DNA from: Phycisphaerae bacterium
GTDB taxonomy: Bacteria > Planctomycetota > Phycisphaerae > UBA1845
Assembly (NCBI GenBank): GCA_029260215.1
Contig: JAJDDQ010000030.1
Coordinates: 1 to 64,000 of the forward strand
DNA: 64,000 bases
Direction of reading: 5' to 3'
Shown piece by piece: positions 41,806-49,919 of this stretch. The stretch's first letter is position 1. Each line of letters opens with the position of its first letter. The notes beneath the pieces are model-generated. The model did not search any database and was not told the DNA's origin. It was given only the letters and a program-made list of their open reading frames with translations. A program made the position numbers and the translations under genes.

Positions 41806-42793
41806 CCGTCTGACGCTCCCCGGACTGCTTCTCGCTGTGGCTGCCGGGTGCAGCGAGCAGCCCGCCTCGGTCATCGTCTATTGCAGTGTGGACGAGGAAT
41901 TCGCCCGGCAGGTCTTCGCGAAACTGCACGAGCAGACCGGCATTAACGTGCAACCGATGTTCGATTCCGAAGCGGGCAAGACCACCGGACTCGTCAACCG
42001 CATTCGCGCCGAACGCGACCGCCCGCGAAGCCACGTCCTGTTCTCCAGCGAGATTTTCAATACCATCGCATTGGCTGACGAAGGCCTGCTCGCACCTTAC
42101 GAGCCGCGCACCGCCTCCGACATCCCGCCCTCGTTTCGCGACAAAAAAAACCAATGGACCGCGATCGGACTCCGAGGCCGCGTGCTCGCTTACGACCCCG
42201 CCCGAATCACCGCCGACGAGCTTCCGGAGCGTTGGGAGCAACTGTCCGAACCCGCATTCGCCAAGCGTCTCGCCTTCGCCAATCCGATGTTCGGCACCAC
42301 GCGCGGGCACGTGGCAGCCATGTTCGCTCAATGGGGCGACGTGCGTGCGACGAAGTTTCTGACCGACCTGCGCGACCACGGCGCGATCATGGTGGACGGC
42401 AACAGCTCGGCTGTCCGCGCGATCCTGAACAACCGCGTGGACATGTGCATGACCGACACCGACGATGTATGGGTCGCACAAAAAGACGGCGCAACGCTCG
42501 AATTGAAGTACCTCGACATGGGCAACGGTGGAACGCTCTGGATTCCCTGCACCGTCGCCCTGATCCGCCGGCCTGACATTCCCGAGACAGCCAAACGCGT
42601 GGTCGACTTCCTCGTCTCAGCCGAGGCGGAACGCCTTCTCGCAAACTCACGCTCGCGCAGCGATCCCGTGCGATCGTCACTACACGACCCGACCAAACCG
42701 GACACGTTCAACATTCCCGCGACCGACTACGCAGCCGTGGCTGACGCACTGGACGCAAGCGCGTCAGCCGTTCGGGACGTACTCCTGCGGTGA
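41795..42793 (+). CDS. Iron(III)-type ABC transporter substrate-binding lipoprotein
   Basis: 332 residues, starting inside the end of the previous gene (11-bp overlap). The short lipoprotein signal ends at LLAVAAGC. The fold and motifs match the FbpA/FutA ferric-binding cluster: VIVYCSVDEEFARQVFAKLHEQTG, FDSEAGKTTGLVNRIRAE, DVLFSSE-like VLFSSEIFNTIALADEG, FANPMFGTTRGHVAAMFA, and VRAILNNRVDMCMTDTDD. The family binds Fe3+ or other small anions and metals; here the Tyr pair of canonical FbpA is not evident, so the ligand may differ. The next gene is the matching permease. Confidence 0.85.
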   Translation: MTINRLTLPGLLLAVAAGCSEQPASVIVYCSVDEEFARQVFAKLHEQTGINVQPMFDSEAGKTTGLVNRIRAERDRPRSHVLFSSEIFNTIALADEGLLAPYEPRTASDIPPSFRDKKNQWTAIGLRGRVLAYDPARITADELPERWEQLSEPAFAKRLAFANPMFGTTRGHVAAMFAQWGDVRATKFLTDLRDHGAIMVDGNSSAVRAILNNRVDMCMTDTDDVWVAQKDGATLELKYLDMGNGGTLWIPCTVALIRRPDIPETAKRVVDFLVSAEAERLLANSRSRSDPVRSSLHDPTKPDTFNIPATDYAAVADALDASASAVRDVLLR

Positions 42794-44295
42794 CCGTGCG
42801 GACCGTCAGTCTGACGATCGCTTGTGTCGGCCTGTGTCTACTGGCTGCGACCATCGTCTATCCCGTTGTCGCCGTTATCATCCGCACGCTCGCGTCAAGC
42901 GAAACAGCGATCGAACTGTGGTGGCCCAGCGAACGTCAATGGACCCTGCTGGGCAAGACTACATTGCTCGCCTGCGGCGCGGCGCTCGTCGCCATGCTGT
43001 TGGCTGTCCCAGCCGTGTTCGTCCTCGGCGGCATTCGAGCGGACCGCGACAGCGTGTTCTGGTCCGCGATCGTACCCTTGCCGCTGATTCTGCCCCCGAT
43101 GGTCTACGCTTTCGGTTGGCAGCGGCTGCGTACAACGTGTTGGCCCGACGCGCCGACGCCCGGGCCGATCGTCTCAACAATGCTGCTGTGGGCGTCGTGG
43201 GCCTGGCCTATCCCCGCGTTGATCGTCGGATCGGGCTGGTCGCGAATCGGCAGCTCGATTCACGAATCCGCGCTGCTGGTCACCAGCGCACGTCGCGCGT
43301 TTCTGCAAGCGACGTTTCCCGTCCTTCGCCGGCACGCGATCGCATCCTTCATCGTTCTGATCGTCATCTTCATGGCGGAGTATTCCATACCGCACAGCCA
43401 GGGACTGGTCGTCACCGCCACCGAACTGCTCGCCGTCGCACAGGTCGGCCACGTCGGCGATGTACTACGTCAATCCTGGCCGACGGTCGCCGTGATCGTT
43501 CTTCTCGCGGGAATCGCCCGTCTGATTTGGCCGCCGCTGGAAGCACACATCGAACACCACCGGCCGCCTGCATCGCGGAACATCGGTTCAAGGCTCGCGG
43601 TTGCCCTGATCGTGGTTGCGAGCGTCGTCGTCCCGCTCACCGCGCTCGCCGCGAGACCGAATCTTCCCTCTGAAATGGGCGAAGCGTTTCGCACCTACAG
43701 CCGCGAATTGATCGGCACGGTTCTGGTCTGCCTGTCAGCCGCCGTGATGATCGGATGGACCGGCGTCGCGACGATGGCCATACCCAGCGTTTTCGTACGC
43801 AGAGTGTGCATCGCGATGATCGTGCTCACAGGACTCGTCCCCGGCGCGCTCGTCGGCGAATGCATCATCGCCGCCTACCAGCCGATCAGCCCCATCTACA
43901 ACCATTGGCCTATCGTCGCAATCGGACTGTCCGCCCGTTTCGCATGGGTAGGCTTGCTGGCAACCTGGATCGCCACGCGCTCCACCCCGCGCGACGTGCT
44001 GGCCCACGCGGCGATGGAAGGCGCGGACTTCGCAACATCGACGATTTTCCTGCGCGTACTGCATCATTGGCCGGCGATCGTCGCAGGCGTGCTCATCGCC
44101 ACCGCACTCACCGTCGCGGAAGTACCGGTCGTCACGATGGTGCAGGTGCCGCAGCCGCGCATGCTCTCGGTCATCATTATCGAAAAATTCCACCGCTTTG
44201 AGACCGGCATGCTGGCTGCCATCTGCGTGTGGGTGGTGGCGTGCGCGGTCCCGGGCGCTATACTTGGGATCAGTGTCCGGCGGCGAATGAGATGA
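42790..44295 (+). CDS. Iron(III)-type ABC transporter permease
   Basis: 501 residues from a GTG at 42790 that overlaps the preceding TGA as GTGA. It has about twelve hydrophobic segments in two halves, the duplicated FbpB/ThiP layout. The expected EAA-like coupling loops can be seen after helices (ESALLVTSARRAFLQATFPVLRR in the first half, AAMEGADFATSTIFLRVLHHW in the second). It would carry the ligand of the lipoprotein encoded just before it. No ATPase gene follows in this window, so the pair must borrow an ATPase, or the ATPase lies elsewhere. Confidence 0.85.
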   Translation: MTVRTVSLTIACVGLCLLAATIVYPVVAVIIRTLASSETAIELWWPSERQWTLLGKTTLLACGAALVAMLLAVPAVFVLGGIRADRDSVFWSAIVPLPLILPPMVYAFGWQRLRTTCWPDAPTPGPIVSTMLLWASWAWPIPALIVGSGWSRIGSSIHESALLVTSARRAFLQATFPVLRRHAIASFIVLIVIFMAEYSIPHSQGLVVTATELLAVAQVGHVGDVLRQSWPTVAVIVLLAGIARLIWPPLEAHIEHHRPPASRNIGSRLAVALIVVASVVVPLTALAARPNLPSEMGEAFRTYSRELIGTVLVCLSAAVMIGWTGVATMAIPSVFVRRVCIAMIVLTGLVPGALVGECIIAAYQPISPIYNHWPIVAIGLSARFAWVGLLATWIATRSTPRDVLAHAAMEGADFATSTIFLRVLHHWPAIVAGVLIATALTVAEVPVVTMVQVPQPRMLSVIIIEKFHRFETGMLAAICVWVVACAVPGAILGISVRRRMR

Positions 44296-45518
44296 GGTAC
44301 AACTACAGCCATATGCAATGTGAAGCTGCTATCCACGTGATGCTGCCATGCTACCTCCACCTTGGGACAGGAGACAATCTTTTCCCCCCTTGTAAAGGGG
44401 GGACACAGGGGGGTTTAGACTGGAGCGACACTTCGCCTCGCAAGAAGAACCTCCCCCAACCCTTCCTTCGTAAGGAGGGGAGAAAGAAAGCAATCTGCGC
44501 ACCCGCGAGACTCGGTAAAGCTTACCGCCATTCGAAATCGCACACGGCTGAAGAGTCACGGCCAACAATTACCGCGACACAGCGCGTCGGCATCGGTCTC
44601 GCCCTGATTTGCGTCCTCGCAGCCATCGGCGGATGCGAACCGCCCGCTTTGACGGACAACGGCGTCGTCCTTACGTTCGGGCGACAGGGCATGGGGCCGG
44701 GAGAGTTCGGATATCCCCGCGCCATCGCAACAGCCCCGGACGACACTTTCTTCGTCGTGGACAAAACAGCCCGCGTGCAACACTTCGACGCCGACGGCAA
44801 CTACCTCAACGGCTGGTCCATGCCCGAAAATAAAGCCGGCAAACCCGTCGGCCTGACCGTGCATCCCGACGGCAGAGTCTTCGTCGCGGACACGCACTAC
44901 CACCGCGTCATCGTTTTCGACGCCGACGGAATCGAACTGGCACGCTTCGGCCATCGCGGATCGGGCGATGGACAATTCCTCCTGCCCACCGATGTCGCCA
45001 TCGACCACCAAGGCCGAATCTACATCAGCGAATACAACGGCAACGACCGCGTCACACGATGGTTCGAAAACCCGGCCACAAGCCAACAATCCGCTTTCAC
45101 TTTCGACGCAGTCATCGTCGCCGGAGAGATAGACGGGCAAGCGATGCGGCGACCGTCCGCAATGGTCATCGACGACGAAAACACGCTCTGGGTCGCCGAC
45201 GCCTGCAACCACCGTATCCTGCGCTTCGACCTCGACGGTCGACTCCTGAAACAATTCGGCGGCCTCGGTACCGCACCGGGACAGCTCAAATATCCGTACG
45301 ACATCAACATCGACCGCGAGGGCAACCTGCTCGTCTGCGAATACGGAAACTGCCGCATTCAATGGTTTGATCGCGAAGGCCGCTCGCTGCGCATCTGGGG
45401 TTCCCCGGGGCGACAGCTAGGCCAACTCAATTCACCGTGGGGCGTCATCGCAAGCAGAAACGGACTCGTCTACGTGCTCGATTCTCAAAACGCCCGCGTG
45501 CAGGCCATCAAACTTTGA
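44292..45518 (+). CDS. NHL-repeat lipoprotein with repeat-extended N terminus
   Basis: About 408 residues if started at the ATG at 44292, which overlaps the permease stop as ATGA. The first 90 or so residues translate palindromic repeat copy B; only then comes a lipoprotein signal (GIGLALICVLAAIGGC). No ATG, GTG or TTG lies in frame between repeat and signal, so either the repeat is translated or the gene is damaged. The body has about six NHL units (FGYPRAIATAPDDTFFVVD, KPVGLTVHPDGRVFVADTHY, LPTDVAIDHQGRIYISEYNG, RPSAMVIDDENTLWVADACN, YPYDINIDREGNLLVCEYGN), forming a beta-propeller that usually mediates binding. It is probably on the outer face of the cytoplasmic membrane. Confidence 0.8.
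   Translation: MRYNYSHMQCEAAIHVMLPCYLHLGTGDNLFPPCKGGTQGGLDWSDTSPRKKNLPQPFLRKEGRKKAICAPARLGKAYRHSKSHTAEESRPTITATQRVGIGLALICVLAAIGGCEPPALTDNGVVLTFGRQGMGPGEFGYPRAIATAPDDTFFVVDKTARVQHFDADGNYLNGWSMPENKAGKPVGLTVHPDGRVFVADTHYHRVIVFDADGIELARFGHRGSGDGQFLLPTDVAIDHQGRIYISEYNGNDRVTRWFENPATSQQSAFTFDAVIVAGEIDGQAMRRPSAMVIDDENTLWVADACNHRILRFDLDGRLLKQFGGLGTAPGQLKYPYDINIDREGNLLVCEYGNCRIQWFDREGRSLRIWGSPGRQLGQLNSPWGVIASRNGLVYVLDSQNARVQAIKL
44376..44487 (+). repeat. Bipartite C/G-rich double-hairpin repeat, copy B
   Basis: Same order and orientation as copy A: CCCCCCTT/AAAGGGGGG (44384-44402), then GCAAGAAGAACCTCCCCC, then CCTTCCTT/AAGGAGGGG (44461-44480, imperfect). It sits in frame inside the 5' part of the NHL lipoprotein gene. 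Confidence 0.78.
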
Positions 45519-48500
45519 ATATCTTAGCCGTCACACTACCTTTCTCCTTCGACAAACCACAATGGCTATGGCTTTGCGCGTTGATCCCGCTCATCGTCGT
45601 CTTCTCCATCCGCTCGCTCGCCGGGCTGGGCGGAATGCGGCGCGTGTTGGCCATCACCATCCGCTCGCTCGTTATCCTCGTCGCGGCCGCCATCCTGGCA
45701 GACGTGCAGCGCGTGCAGGTCAACGAAAACCTCACCGTCATGTTCCTGATGGACCGCTCGCTCAGCGTGCGCGACCATGCAGACGCTCAGGAAGCGTATA
45801 TGGAAGCGGTTAGCAAAAACGTTCCGCCGCAAGACCGCGTCGGCGTGATCGACTTCGCGCGCATGGCCTTTCTCGAACAGTTACCGATGACCGGCGGCTA
45901 TTTCCTGGACCGAGGGCGGCTGCCCCCGATGCCCAACCCGGAACGTACCGATGTCGCCGCCGCCGTGCGCCTCGCGATGGCTATGTTTCCGCACGATACC
46001 GCCAAACGCATCGTGCTCATGTCAGACGGCAACGACAACATGGGCGACCTGATCAACGAAGCCCGCAGAGCAGCCGCCGACGGCGTGGTCATCGATGTGA
46101 ACCCGCTCTGGTACAACCTGCGCAACGAGGTCTACTTCGACAAGATGGTCGCCCCTGCCTCCGCAGAGGCTGGCGAAATCGTCCCCATCCGCATGAACCT
46201 GCACGCCAACCAGACCACCACAGGCCGCATCGACATCTACCACAACGGCCAAAAAATAAACCTGCCCAAAGAGGTCGCGTCGCAAACGCTCAGGCCCGGC
46301 AACAACTCGCTGCTGCTCAAACTCCCCGTCACCACCGACGGCGTGCAGCGCTTCGAAGCCCGCTTCGTCCCCGACAACCCCGCGATGGACACCACCGTCG
46401 ACAACAACCGCGCCACCGCATTCACCTTCGTCTCCGGCAAGGGCAAGGTCGCCATCATGACCATGAATCCCGAGCACGACGAAGTTCTGCTCGACGCTCT
46501 GCTGGGCGAAAACATCAAAGCCGTCATGATCGACGTCTCGCAGGACATCCCCGACCTCGCCGGCATGCTCGATTACGCAGCCATCATCCTGGCCAACGTC
46601 CCCGCGCACGCATTCACCGACGAACAACTCACCACGCTCGCGTCCTACATCGAAGACCTCGGCGGCGGACTCATCATGACCGGCGGAAACGAAAGCTTCG
46701 GCGCCGGCGGATGGATCGGAACGCCCATCGCCGATGTGCTGCCCGTCGATCTCGAAATCAAACACAAACGCACCATCCCCCGCGGCGCATTGGCCATCAT
46801 TTGCCACAGTTGCGAACTCCCACGCGGAAACTTCTGGGGCAAACTCGTCGCCAAAAAAGCCGTCGACACCATCAGCTCACGCGACTACATCGGAATCCTC
46901 GCCTACGCCGCCGGCGGTGAATCATGGGAAGTGCCCCTACAGTTGGCCACCAACAAAACCGTCGTCAAGAACCGCATCGACAGAATGGCCATCGGAGACA
47001 TGCCCGACTTCGACGCGACCATGCGCCTCGCGGTCGCCGGAATGAAACAAACCGACGCAGCCCAGAAACACTGCATCATCATCAGCGATGGAGACGCCCA
47101 GGCCCCCGCACCCAAGCTGCTGGACGAATTCGTCGATGCCCAGATTACCGTCAGCACCATCGCCATCGGCTACGGCCAACACGTCATGGAACAGACACTG
47201 CGTGACATCGCGAAAAAGACCGGCGGGCGATTCTACGCCTGCACCAACCCGCGCAATCTCCCGCAAATCTTCGTCAAGGAATCCAAAGTCGTACGCCGAC
47301 CGCTGCTCATCGACGAACCGTTCACACCGCAAGTGTCCTACGCCAAGAGCGACCTCCTCGCTGGCATCGACACGTCCGGAGTGCTTCCACCCCTCGGTGG
47401 ACTCGTCCTGACCACGCCCAAACCGGGGCTGGCATTCTTCCCGCTCATCCGCGTCACCGACGACGGCGACGACCCCGTCCTCGCACATTGGCAACGCGGA
47501 CTCGGTCGCGCGGTGGCGTTCACCGGCGGATATTGGCCCGTCTGGGGCGGTGATTGGCCCGAATGGTCGCAGTTCTCAAAACTCTGGGCACAAACCGTTC
47601 GCTGGACCATGCGCCAGGAAGCGCCGGCCAACTTCGACACCTTCACCTCCATCGAAGGCAACCAGGGACGCATCATCATCGAAGCCCTCGACAAAGACGC
47701 CGACTACCTCAACTTCCTCAACCTGCAAAGCAAAGTCATCCACCCCACCAAAGGGGCAATCCCCGTGCAGTTTATGCAGACCGGCCCCGGACATTACGAA
47801 GCGTTCTTCGATGTCGATCAGTCAGGCCAATACATCGCCAACATCGCCATCTACCGCGACGGGCAATACAACGGCTCCATCCACACCGGGGCAGCCATGC
47901 CCTTCTCCCCCGAGCTGCGCGAACTCTCCACCAACGAAGCCCTCCTCCGCCAGGTCGCTGAAATCACCGGCGGACGCTGGCTGGAGCTTGACCCAGCCGC
48001 AGACGACGTGTTCGACCACAATCTTCCACCCTCGCTCTCGAAACAGCCCGCATGGGACTGGACCTTGGCGTGGCTTCTCCTGCCGCTCTTCCTGCTCGAT
48101 GTGGCTTCGCGAAGGTTAGCCAGCTGGCTCGCACTTTCGATCGTGGTCGAACTGCTGGTAGACGTCGTCCTTCTCTTCGGCCTCGGGATTATCTACACCA
48201 CATGGTGGGGAGCGCTCGGCGTGCTGCTGCTCGGCGAAGTCATCGGCTGGACGATCCGCTTCCAGTACATAGGCCCCCTGTTCGACTGGCTCACACACGG
48301 CGTGACGGCGCTGAGTCACACAGGCGAGCGCAGCACCGCCTCGCTAGGCCGACTGAAGAGCGCCAAGGGCCGCGTCCGCGAAGAGGGACAAGCTCAAAAA
48401 TCGGCGGAGGGTAGCTTGCCCCCGTCGCGTACGCGAACCGCTTCGTCAGATGCGCGCGACGAAACGATCAAAGTCAATCGCGGAACGAAATTCGACGTAG

Positions 48501-48682
48501 GCGAACCACAGCCGGGGACATCGAAGGATTTAGGCGAATCGCTCGGCGGAGCCCAATCAAGCGACGTCACGAAAAAACCGAAACCTGACGCCGAGCCACC
48601 CGCCGACTCGGAGGACCACACCAGCCGCCTCCTTCGCGCCAAACGCCGCGCCCAAAAACGCCACGACGACCGTCCCGATTAG
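45515..48682 (+). CDS. Large VWA / glutamine-amidotransferase-like membrane protein
   Basis: About 1055 residues. The TTG at 45515 overlaps the previous TGA as TTGA and removes an unlikely basic leader. N-terminal membrane helices (LWLCALIPLIVVFSI, VLAITIRSLVILVAAAILA) are followed by a VWA-like fold with a MIDAS-type VMFLMDRSLSV and VLMSDGNDN, then a class I amidotransferase-like segment (AAIILANVPAHAFTDEQL, LGGGLIMTGGNESFGAGGW) without a clear catalytic Cys, a second VWA-like stretch (HCIIISDGDAQAPAPKLLDE), beta-rich regions and two or more C-terminal helices before a charged cytoplasmic tail. Such proteins recur beside MoxR/BatA-type genes in Planctomycetes; a chaperone-like or surface-assembly role is inferred. 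Confidence 0.82.
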   Translation: MNILAVTLPFSFDKPQWLWLCALIPLIVVFSIRSLAGLGGMRRVLAITIRSLVILVAAAILADVQRVQVNENLTVMFLMDRSLSVRDHADAQEAYMEAVSKNVPPQDRVGVIDFARMAFLEQLPMTGGYFLDRGRLPPMPNPERTDVAAAVRLAMAMFPHDTAKRIVLMSDGNDNMGDLINEARRAAADGVVIDVNPLWYNLRNEVYFDKMVAPASAEAGEIVPIRMNLHANQTTTGRIDIYHNGQKINLPKEVASQTLRPGNNSLLLKLPVTTDGVQRFEARFVPDNPAMDTTVDNNRATAFTFVSGKGKVAIMTMNPEHDEVLLDALLGENIKAVMIDVSQDIPDLAGMLDYAAIILANVPAHAFTDEQLTTLASYIEDLGGGLIMTGGNESFGAGGWIGTPIADVLPVDLEIKHKRTIPRGALAIICHSCELPRGNFWGKLVAKKAVDTISSRDYIGILAYAAGGESWEVPLQLATNKTVVKNRIDRMAIGDMPDFDATMRLAVAGMKQTDAAQKHCIIISDGDAQAPAPKLLDEFVDAQITVSTIAIGYGQHVMEQTLRDIAKKTGGRFYACTNPRNLPQIFVKESKVVRRPLLIDEPFTPQVSYAKSDLLAGIDTSGVLPPLGGLVLTTPKPGLAFFPLIRVTDDGDDPVLAHWQRGLGRAVAFTGGYWPVWGGDWPEWSQFSKLWAQTVRWTMRQEAPANFDTFTSIEGNQGRIIIEALDKDADYLNFLNLQSKVIHPTKGAIPVQFMQTGPGHYEAFFDVDQSGQYIANIAIYRDGQYNGSIHTGAAMPFSPELRELSTNEALLRQVAEITGGRWLELDPAADDVFDHNLPPSLSKQPAWDWTLAWLLLPLFLLDVASRRLASWLALSIVVELLVDVVLLFGLGIIYTTWWGALGVLLLGEVIGWTIRFQYIGPLFDWLTHGVTALSHTGERSTASLGRLKSAKGRVREEGQAQKSAEGSLPPSRTRTASSDARDETIKVNRGTKFDVGEPQPGTSKDLGESLGGAQSSDVTKKPKPDAEPPADSEDHTSRLLRAKRRAQKRHDDRPD

Positions 48683-48809
48683 CGGTGTCGCGTGCGACAC
48701 TCACCAAATCCACCCCAAAGTCTGATAAACACCAAAACCGCAACCCCAACCCATTCTGACCGATACTTTGGTAACGCTGCGCGTCGCGTAGCCGACAGGA
48801 GTATGCGCA

Positions 48810-49847
48810 GTGGGCTGGTTCGATTGGCTATTCGATATGCTCTCCGGACAATCCGCGGAACCGGTTCGCACATCGGACGCCGACGCAACCGCCGTCGCCA
48901 CGCTCGAACCACCCGATACCCAGGTGGTCATCGACCGCTGGTGGGCACCCGAGGGCGTGACCGCCACCGAACCCCAGCCGATCGCCCGACCCGATCTGTC
49001 AGCCGAAGCGATCGCACTGGAAAACATCCTCGTCTCCCACTTTGACAGCCACGATCTGACCCTCCCCGCCATCCCGCGCGCCGCCGAAAAGGTCATCCAG
49101 CGACTGGGCAACCGTGACTACGACATCAAGAAAGTCTCGCGTGACATCGAAGAAGACCAGGTACTCGCCGGAGCCGTCCTGCGTATGTCGAATTCGGTCA
49201 TCTACGGCGGGCGGGTGAAAATCGCATCGGTCCATCGAGCTGTCAGCCGACTCGGGGCCAACGCGCTGCGCACCTTGATGATGCACCAGTCGCTCCGCGC
49301 GGCTGCGTTCGAGGGCAAAGGCGGCGACCGAGCATTGTGCGACCTCGTCTGGAATCGTTCGCTGGCCGGCGGATGCGTGATGCGCTGCCTGGCACCCATC
49401 ACCGGAATCGACCCGGAAGAAGCCTTTATGATGGGCCTGCTGCACGACGTCGGCAGTGTCGTCGTGCTGCGCGAAGTGCAAAAGCACGAACGCTCCCTCA
49501 ACTACGAAATGGACATCGCCACCTTCGACTATCTCTGCTGGGAAACGCACCAGGAATTCGGCGAACTCGTCGCGGAAAACTGGGGCCTGCCCGGCGACAT
49601 CCAGCGCGTCATCGCCCGACACCACGAGCATCCCACCGAAGACAACCCGCTGCGTCGCGAAACCCTCGTGCTCATGTTGGCCGACATGATCAACGCCATG
49701 ATCGGCTTCGCACCCGCCGCCCAATACGACCTGCTCAATTCCCGGGTCGTCCACGACTTGCAGTTGGCCGACCGCGAAGACTTCGAAGACCTGCTCATCG
49801 AACTGCCCGGCGTCGTGGAAATCAACGTCGCCTCGGTCTCATTCTAG
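48810..49847 (+). CDS. HDOD-domain signalling protein
   Basis: 345 residues from a GTG at 48810 with AGGAG eight bases upstream. After a variable N-terminal 75 residues comes an HDOD domain (about 80-290): LPAIPRAAEKVIQRLGNRDYD, VSRDIEEDQVLAGAVLRMSNS, AVSRLGANALRTLMM and the degenerate HD-like FMMGLLHDVGSVV, plus ARHHEHP later. HDOD proteins are non-catalytic or weakly catalytic relatives of HD-GYP domains used in regulation. No output domain is fused. It follows the VWA gene by 127 bp and is probably separately transcribed. Confidence 0.88.
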   Translation: MGWFDWLFDMLSGQSAEPVRTSDADATAVATLEPPDTQVVIDRWWAPEGVTATEPQPIARPDLSAEAIALENILVSHFDSHDLTLPAIPRAAEKVIQRLGNRDYDIKKVSRDIEEDQVLAGAVLRMSNSVIYGGRVKIASVHRAVSRLGANALRTLMMHQSLRAAAFEGKGGDRALCDLVWNRSLAGGCVMRCLAPITGIDPEEAFMMGLLHDVGSVVVLREVQKHERSLNYEMDIATFDYLCWETHQEFGELVAENWGLPGDIQRVIARHHEHPTEDNPLRRETLVLMLADMINAMIGFAPAAQYDLLNSRVVHDLQLADREDFEDLLIELPGVVEINVASVSF

Positions 49848-49919
49848 TCGCACGTTACCCCGAACTACAGATAGACGCCGCAACGAACTCGAAAGACCCT
49901 GAATTCCGAAGCACGCGGG

